Assembly: GCA_905201505.1 (NCBI GenBank)
Contig: CAJKOJ010000057.1
Location: 1 to 12,045 of the forward strand
Direction: 5' to 3'
Source: an uncultured Eubacteriales bacterium
Lineage (GTDB): Bacteria > Bacillota > Clostridia > Lachnospirales > CAG-274
Length of the DNA stretch: 12,045 nucleotides
The notes below the pieces were generated by a model. That model did not search any database. It had not been told where the DNA came from and was given only the letters and a program-made list of their open reading frames with translations. The position numbers and the translations under genes were made by a program. Positions 8,161 to 12,045 of the stretch are shown here, one piece after another; the stretch's first letter is position 1, and each line of letters begins with the position of its first letter.

Positions 8161-8177
8161 TGTTACATTGTATAACA
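8161..8177 (-). promoter_or_regulatory. possible GH28 promoter with overlapping operator-like inverted repeat
   Basis: On the minus strand TGTTATACA forms an extended -10 (TATACA at 8169-8174) without a good -35 box. The same bases belong to an imperfect palindrome, TGTTACATTGTATAACA, with TGTTA/TAACA arms. A repressor here would cover the -10 of the GH28 gene, as expected for a sugar-inducible gene. No regulator gene for it is visible. The leader would be roughly 115-120 nt. Confidence 0.35.
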
Positions 8178-8213
8178 TTTTTTAATATTAGTCTAGTTTT
8201 TTTTGAAATTTTG

Positions 8214-8222
8214 TGTTATGAT
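8214..8222 (+). promoter_or_regulatory. possible extended -10 promoter of metA
   Basis: TGTTATGAT contains the TGn extension followed by TATGAT (8217-8222). No convincing -35 box stands 17 nt upstream. The leader from here would be only about 30 nt, too short for a SAM riboswitch or T-box. I see no such element elsewhere in the 217-bp gap. Confidence 0.4.
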
Positions 8223-8243
8223 ATAAAAATAGTATATTTTTTC

Positions 8244-8250
8244 AGGAGAG
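8244..8250 (+). promoter_or_regulatory. ribosome binding site fixing the metA start
   Basis: AGGAGAG lies 10 nt before ATG 8261 and 1 nt before GTG 8252. The spacing excludes the GTG and supports the family-typical MPIKV N-terminus. Confidence 0.8.
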
Positions 8251-8260
8251 TGTGATTGAA

Positions 8261-9187
8261 ATGCCTATTAAAGTTTCGGATAATTTGCCTGCAAAGGACA
8301 TATTGAACAAAGAAAGCATATTTGTTATGGGTGAGGATAGAGCTTTTCACCAAGATATAAGACCGCTTAAAATATTAATTCTTAATCTTATGCCTAATAA
8401 ACAGGAGACAGAGGTGCAGCTGCTTAGAATATTAAGTAATTCTCCGCTGCAGCTTGAAGTCAGCTTTCTTCATATGGAAAGTCACACATCTAAAAATACT
8501 TCAGAGGAATATCTTGCAGAATTTTATAAAGTATTTGATGATGTAAGAAATGAAAAATTTGATGGTATGATTATTACAGGAGCACCTGTAGAGCAAATGC
8601 CTTATGAAGAAGTGAACTATTGGCAGGAGCTAACTAAAATTATGGAGTGGAGTAAAACAAATGTACATAGTACATTCCATATATGCTGGGGGGCTCAGGC
8701 GGGACTTTATTACCATTATGGTATACCAAAGTATAAGCTTGATAAAAAAATGTTTGGTGTGTTCCCACATACAAAAATATATAACCATGTAGACCTTTTA
8801 AGAGGTTTTGATGATATATTTTATGTTCCTCATTCAAGACATACTGAAGTAAGAGTTGAGGATGTGGAAAAGGTTAAAGAGCTTAATATTTTATCAAAAT
8901 CCGATGAATCGGGACTTTACATAGCTGCAAATGATGATTTTAGTCAGATATTCGTAATGGGTCACTCTGAATATGAAACAGATACTCTGGCAAATGAGTA
9001 TTTCAGAGATAGGGATAAGGGGATGGAAATTGATATTCCAAAGCATTATTTTAAAAATGATGATCCAAAGCAGGGACCTATTGCTCTTTGGAAGGCTCAC
9101 AGCAGTTTGCTTTATACAAATTGGCTTAATTATTGTGTATATCAGAATACACCTTATGATATTAATAAAATAGGAAAACAAGCCTGA
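8261..9187 (+). CDS. metA: homoserine O-acetyltransferase (MetA family)
   Basis: This cytoplasmic enzyme acylates homoserine, the first committed step of methionine synthesis. The 308-aa protein numbers almost identically with the family reference: K47 in MPNKQETE, catalytic C142 in HICWGAQAG, and H235 and E237 in GHSEYETD. Residue 111 is Glu (GAPVEQMPYEEV). In this family Glu111 is associated with acetyl-CoA as donor and Gly111 (E. coli) with succinyl-CoA, so acetyl transfer is predicted despite the common 'succinyltransferase' label. The frame is open from a GTG at 8252, but AGGAGAG (8244-8250) is only 1 nt from that codon and 10 nt from the ATG at 8261. The ATG also gives the family-typical MPIKV start. 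It stands alone, ends at a terminator at 9237-9271, and has no visible SAM riboswitch upstream. Confidence 0.96.
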   Translation: MPIKVSDNLPAKDILNKESIFVMGEDRAFHQDIRPLKILILNLMPNKQETEVQLLRILSNSPLQLEVSFLHMESHTSKNTSEEYLAEFYKVFDDVRNEKFDGMIITGAPVEQMPYEEVNYWQELTKIMEWSKTNVHSTFHICWGAQAGLYYHYGIPKYKLDKKMFGVFPHTKIYNHVDLLRGFDDIFYVPHSRHTEVRVEDVEKVKELNILSKSDESGLYIAANDDFSQIFVMGHSEYETDTLANEYFRDRDKGMEIDIPKHYFKNDDPKQGPIALWKAHSSLLYTNWLNYCVYQNTPYDINKIGKQA

Positions 9188-9236
9188 GTAATATTAAAAA
9201 TTTTATTCAGGAGCCATATACGAATTTAATAACAGT

Positions 9237-9271
9237 AAAAAAGGAATTATAAAAACAATAATTCCTTTTTT
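9237..9271 (+). terminator. intrinsic terminator after metA
   Basis: A 14-nt arm AAAAAAGGAATTAT pairs with ATAATTCCTTTTTT across a 7-nt loop AAAAACA. The 3' arm ends in six T residues. It lies 50 nt after the metA stop codon. Confidence 0.88.
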
Positions 9272-9431
9272 ATTGTCTATAAAAACAATAAAATTTGGGA
9301 ATTTAATACACATTATTTGAATGAATTATTTAAAACATAATAATGTTATTATTGGTGATAAAATTTGATTAAATTTATACAAATGTCAGTTTTTGTTGTA
9401 TTGTGTTTTAACTGTTTTTGTTATTGCTGAA

Positions 9432-9446
9432 AATGATAAGGTTATG
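9432..9446 (+). repeat. 15-nt leader repeat, copy 2
   Basis: This is the same AATGATAAGGTTATG as at 3770-3784, again 79 nt before a start codon. Here it directly abuts the CTCAA/TTGAG inverted repeat at 9447-9460, which copy 1 lacks. Confidence 0.5.
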
Positions 9447-9460
9447 CTCAATATGTTGAG
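9447..9460. promoter_or_regulatory. operator-like inverted repeat before the XRE gene
   Basis: CTCAA-TATG-TTGAG is a perfect 5-bp-arm inverted repeat about 50 nt before the start codon of a small XRE-type regulator. Such regulators often bind palindromes in their own promoters, so autoregulation is plausible but unproven. Confidence 0.35.
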
Positions 9461-9495
9461 TATAGTAAATATTTGTTTCATAAATTATACTAAAT

Positions 9496-9501
9496 GAGGT
9501 G
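9496..9501 (+). promoter_or_regulatory. ribosome binding site of the XRE gene
   Basis: GAGGTG stands 9 nt before the ATG at 9511. The GTG inside it (9499) opens the longer frame but is part of the ribosome binding site itself, so it is not the start. Confidence 0.75.
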
Positions 9502-9510
9502 ATAAATAAA

Positions 9511-9735
9511 ATGATTAATTATGAACCGCTTTGGAAAACAATGAAAAGAAAAAACATAACTACATATACCTTGATTAACAAGTATAATTTCAGCAGTAAT
9601 ACCATACATAGATTAAAGCATAATATGGGATCATCAACTTTATTAATAAATGATTTGTGCAGAATACTTAATTGTCGTGTTGAGGATATAATGAGTTATG
9701 AACCTGATGATAATGAAAAAAGTACGCAATGTTAA
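9511..9735 (+). CDS. small XRE-family (Cro/C1-type) transcriptional regulator
   Basis: This 74-aa protein is essentially a single DNA-binding domain. MINYEPLWKTMKRKNITTY is the first helix region; TLINKYNFSSNTIHRLKHN (about 20-38) is the helix-turn-helix with the recognition helix around SSNTIHRLK. NDLCRILNCRVEDIM (47-61) is the typical closing helix of this group. There is no sensor or dimerisation domain beyond a short acidic tail, so it probably acts as a dimer through the HTH fold. Its targets are unknown. The inverted repeat at 9447-9460 and the shared 15-nt leader sequence suggest autoregulation and possibly control of the 3849 operon. It stands alone between the metA terminator and a terminator at 9856. 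The short MINYEPLWKTM form is common among Lachnospiraceae regulators. Confidence 0.88.
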   Translation: MINYEPLWKTMKRKNITTYTLINKYNFSSNTIHRLKHNMGSSTLLINDLCRILNCRVEDIMSYEPDDNEKSTQC

Positions 9736-9855
9736 AAAGCTTATTTAAGATAAGTGTTCTTGTTGTACTTAAATCTGTGTAAGTATTGCTGTACATATTT
9801 TCTGATGAAAATGTAGAGCATATTTAATATCGTCAAATTAATTATTAAAATGCGG

Positions 9856-9894
9856 AAAAAGTGCAAGACTATTTCAATAGTCCTGCACTTTTTT
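9856..9894 (+). terminator. intrinsic terminator before uvrB
   Basis: AAAAAGTGCAAGACTATT pairs with AATAGTCCTGCACTTTTT with a single A-C mismatch, and is followed by T-rich sequence. It ends transcription of the XRE gene about 120 nt after its stop codon and insulates uvrB. The A-rich 5' side means it could also work on the minus strand, where no gene is nearby. Confidence 0.9.
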
Positions 9895-9969
9895 ATTTAA
9901 AAGTTTATGTAAAGAAATGGATAATTTGTTCGAAAATGTATAATAATCGAAAAAAAATTCTAATTATTG

Positions 9970-9998
9970 TTGATTTGCTCTATTTATTGTGATATACT
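9970..9998 (+). promoter_or_regulatory. sigma-A promoter of uvrB
   Basis: TTGATT (9970-9975) and TATACT (9993-9998) are 17 nt apart, with TGA directly before the -10 giving an extended -10. Transcription would begin near 10005, leaving a very short leader that starts at the ribosome binding site AAGGAG (10005-10010). No LexA-type box (GAAC-N4-GTTC) is present between 9736 and 10018. An imperfect TTCGA/TCGAA repeat at 9929-9951 is the only nearby symmetry. Confidence 0.7.
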
Positions 9999-10018
9999 AA
10001 CAGCAAGGAGTTGATAGC

Positions 10019-12001
10019 ATGAGTGACTTTAAAATAGTTTCTAAATACAAGCCCACAGGTGATCAGCCAAAAGCAATTGAAAAGCTGGTTGATGGACTTA
10101 ATGAGGGTAAAAAATTTCAGACACTTTTAGGTGTGACAGGAAGCGGTAAAACCTTTACTATGGCTAATATAATAGAAAAGGTAAACAGACCGACACTTGT
10201 AATTGCACATAATAAAACATTGGCAGCTCAGCTTTATAATGAGTTTAAGGAGTTTTTTCCTGAAAATGCTGTGGAATATTTTGTATCTTACTATGATTAT
10301 TATCAGCCCGAGGCATATGTTCCTTCTACTGATACTTATATAGAAAAAGACAGTGCTGTCAATGATGAAATTGATAAGTTAAGGCATTCTGCTACTTCTG
10401 CACTTTTTGAAAGAAAAGATGTTATTGTTGTTGCAAGTGTAAGCTGTATTTACGGCTTGGGTGCACCTATTGATTACAATACAATGACTCTTTCTATAAG
10501 ACCAGGTATGCAGAAAAGCCGTGAAGAAGTATTGCAAAGACTTGTTGAAATACAATATACAAGAAATGAAATGGATTTTCAAAGAGGTACTTTCAGAGCT
10601 AAAGGAGATGTGGTTGAAGTTATACCGGCAGGGAATGATGATACTGCAATAAGAATTGAATTTTTTGGTGATGAAATTGACCGTATAACAGAAATTGATG
10701 TACTGACAGGGGAAATAAAAGGAAGAAGAAATCATATATCTATTTTCCCTGCATCTCACTATGTAACATCAGGAGAAAATTTGAAAAGAGCATTAAAAGA
10801 TATAAGTGCTGAGCTTGATGAAAGGTATGCTGAATTAAAGGCACAGGATAAGCTTTTAGAAGCACAGAGAATATTGCAAAGAACAAACTACGATATGGAA
10901 ATGATGCAGGAAATGGGATTTTGTTCAGGAATTGAAAATTATTCTCGTCATTTGGACGGCAGAGAACCCGGAAGTATGCCTAACACATTAATTGATTATT
11001 TCCCGGAAGATTTTCTTATAATAGTAGATGAAAGTCATGTAACTATACCTCAGATAGGCGGTATGTATAACGGTGATAGATCTAGAAAGACTACTCTTGT
11101 AGATTTTGGCTTCAGACTGCCTTCGGCATTGGATAACAGACCTTTGAAGTTTGAAGAATTCGAGGGTAAAATTAATCAAATGATATTTGTATCTGCTACA
11201 CCGAATAAATATGAACAGGCACATACACAGCAGGTTGTTGAACAGATAATAAGACCTACAGGACTGCTTGATCCTGAAGTAGAGGTCAGACCTGTTGACG
11301 GACAGATAGATGACCTTATAAGTGAGATAAATAAAACTGTTGCAAAGGGAAATAAAGTGCTTGTAACTACACTGACAAAGAGAATGGCAGAAGATTTGAC
11401 ACAGTATCTTAAAGAAAGCGGTATAAGGGTAAATTATCTGCATTCTGATATTGACACTCTTGAGCGACTTGAAATAATAAGAGATTTAAGGCTTAATGTG
11501 TTTGATGTGCTTGTGGGTATAAATTTGCTTAGAGAAGGTCTTGATATTCCTGAAGTAAGCCTTGTGGCTATAATTGATGCTGATAAGGAGGGCTTCCTTA
11601 GAAGTGAGACTTCACTTATACAGACTATAGGACGTGCAGCGAGAAACGCAGAAGGTCACGTTATAATGTATGCAGATACTATGACAGATTCTATGCGTAA
11701 AGCAATTACTGAAACTAACAGACGTCGTTATATTCAGGAAGAGTATAATAAAGAGCATGGTATTGTACCTAAAACAATAAAGAAAAAAGTACATGAAATT
11801 ATTGCTGCAACTGAAGGTGTTACAAAGAAGAAAGCTGATATTTTGGACAAAGATCCTGAATCTATGTCAAGAGAAGAACTGCTTGCAGCTATTAAGAAGA
11901 TTGAAAAGAGTATGAGAAAGGCGGCTGCTGATTTGGACTTTGAAAAGGCTGCTGAACTCAGAGATAAAATGATTGAGATGAAGAAAATCAGTTTGCTTTA
12001 G
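10019..12001 (+). CDS. uvrB: excinuclease ABC subunit B
   Basis: UvrB is the damage-verifying helicase-like subunit of nucleotide excision repair. It is loaded by UvrA and recruits UvrC for the two incisions. The 660-aa protein is full length for the family. Visible motifs are Walker A GVTGSGKT (38-45), the DNA-inserting beta-hairpin with YYDYYQPEAYVP (91-102), the DESH box (337-340), helicase motif V around NLLREGLDIP (502-511) and motif VI QTIGRAARN (535-543). A C-terminal UVR coiled-coil domain (about 623-658, IKKIEKSMRKAA and FEKAAELRDKM) contacts UvrC. The start has AAGGAG 8 nt upstream. It has its own promoter. Only 44 nt follow in the window; uvrA often comes next in Clostridia but is not visible here. 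No SOS box is seen, so regulation by LexA is not evident. Confidence 0.98.
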   Translation: MSDFKIVSKYKPTGDQPKAIEKLVDGLNEGKKFQTLLGVTGSGKTFTMANIIEKVNRPTLVIAHNKTLAAQLYNEFKEFFPENAVEYFVSYYDYYQPEAYVPSTDTYIEKDSAVNDEIDKLRHSATSALFERKDVIVVASVSCIYGLGAPIDYNTMTLSIRPGMQKSREEVLQRLVEIQYTRNEMDFQRGTFRAKGDVVEVIPAGNDDTAIRIEFFGDEIDRITEIDVLTGEIKGRRNHISIFPASHYVTSGENLKRALKDISAELDERYAELKAQDKLLEAQRILQRTNYDMEMMQEMGFCSGIENYSRHLDGREPGSMPNTLIDYFPEDFLIIVDESHVTIPQIGGMYNGDRSRKTTLVDFGFRLPSALDNRPLKFEEFEGKINQMIFVSATPNKYEQAHTQQVVEQIIRPTGLLDPEVEVRPVDGQIDDLISEINKTVAKGNKVLVTTLTKRMAEDLTQYLKESGIRVNYLHSDIDTLERLEIIRDLRLNVFDVLVGINLLREGLDIPEVSLVAIIDADKEGFLRSETSLIQTIGRAARNAEGHVIMYADTMTDSMRKAITETNRRRYIQEEYNKEHGIVPKTIKKKVHEIIAATEGVTKKKADILDKDPESMSREELLAAIKKIEKSMRKAAADLDFEKAAELRDKMIEMKKISLL

Positions 12002-12045
12002 TAATATAAATATATTTGATTAATATTTAATATTTGACTAAATTT

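Larger units (their letters stand above)
9188..9510. other. AT-rich intergenic region, no gene
   Basis: This 323-bp gap holds the metA terminator, a 14-nt direct repeat (TATAAAAACAATAA at 9248-9261 and 9278-9291), the second copy of the 15-nt leader repeat (9432-9446), an inverted repeat (9447-9460) and the ribosome binding site of the XRE gene. A TATACT at 9486-9491 resembles a -10 box, but no -35 box is properly spaced. I could not identify the promoter of the XRE gene with confidence. Confidence 0.75.

Noticed and set aside
9321..9368. Tiny 15-codon frame between metA and the XRE gene
   Set aside because: No ribosome binding site, no promoter, and expected by chance in AT-rich DNA.
9741..9755. 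CTTAT/ATAAG small hairpin just after the XRE gene
   Set aside because: AT-only short stem with no T-tract; the real terminator is the strong one at 9856-9894.
10379..10759. 126-codon minus-strand frame inside uvrB, and a similar one at 10988-11443
   Set aside because: They are shadows of the strongly conserved uvrB frame, have Cys/Tyr/Ser/Ile-rich unnatural composition, and lack ribosome binding sites.

Overview
The window looks like an ordinary chromosomal stretch of an anaerobic, low-GC Gram-positive bacterium of the Clostridia, most likely a gut Lachnospiraceae. The evidence is AT-rich intergenic DNA, strong AGGAGG-type ribosome binding sites, a ferredoxin-linked pyruvate oxidoreductase (anaerobic fermentation) and a cytoplasmic-looking GH28 pectin-oligosaccharide hydrolase. 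The taxon is an inference; no rRNA or other marker is present. I see no mobile element, CRISPR array, tRNA or rRNA.

Layout. On the minus strand, nifJ (38-3538) fills the left quarter and is driven by a clear sigma-A promoter at 3631-3659. Divergent from it is a probable three-gene operon on the plus strand: an uncharacterised 526-aa protein with a pRiA4b ORF-3-like C-terminus (3849-5429), a lipoprotein with an S-layer-homology region (5478-6269) and a small PptA-like tautomerase (6305-6526). The operon converges on a minus-strand GH28 gene (6688-8043), and the two share a perfect 42-bp palindromic terminator. Divergent from GH28 is metA (8261-9187), which ends at its own terminator. A 74-aa XRE-type regulator (9511-9735) follows in AT-rich DNA, then a strong terminator and uvrB (10019-12001).

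How the genes fit together. Most are independent functions: pyruvate oxidation, pectin-oligomer hydrolysis, methionine synthesis and nucleotide excision repair. MetA carries Glu at position 111, which points to acetyl-CoA as donor. The GH28 and metA starts are best moved inward from their longest reading frames (to 8043 and 8261), because strong ribosome binding sites sit only before the inner ATGs.

The most interesting non-coding signal is a 15-nt sequence found exactly 79 nt before the start codons of two separate genes, the 526-aa unknown and the XRE regulator. Both leaders also share a second near-identical block and the same GAGGTG ribosome binding site. This suggests a common regulatory element, possibly a small regulon of the XRE protein. 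I found no convincing evidence of a wholly new multi-gene system; the least understood part is the 3849-6526 operon.
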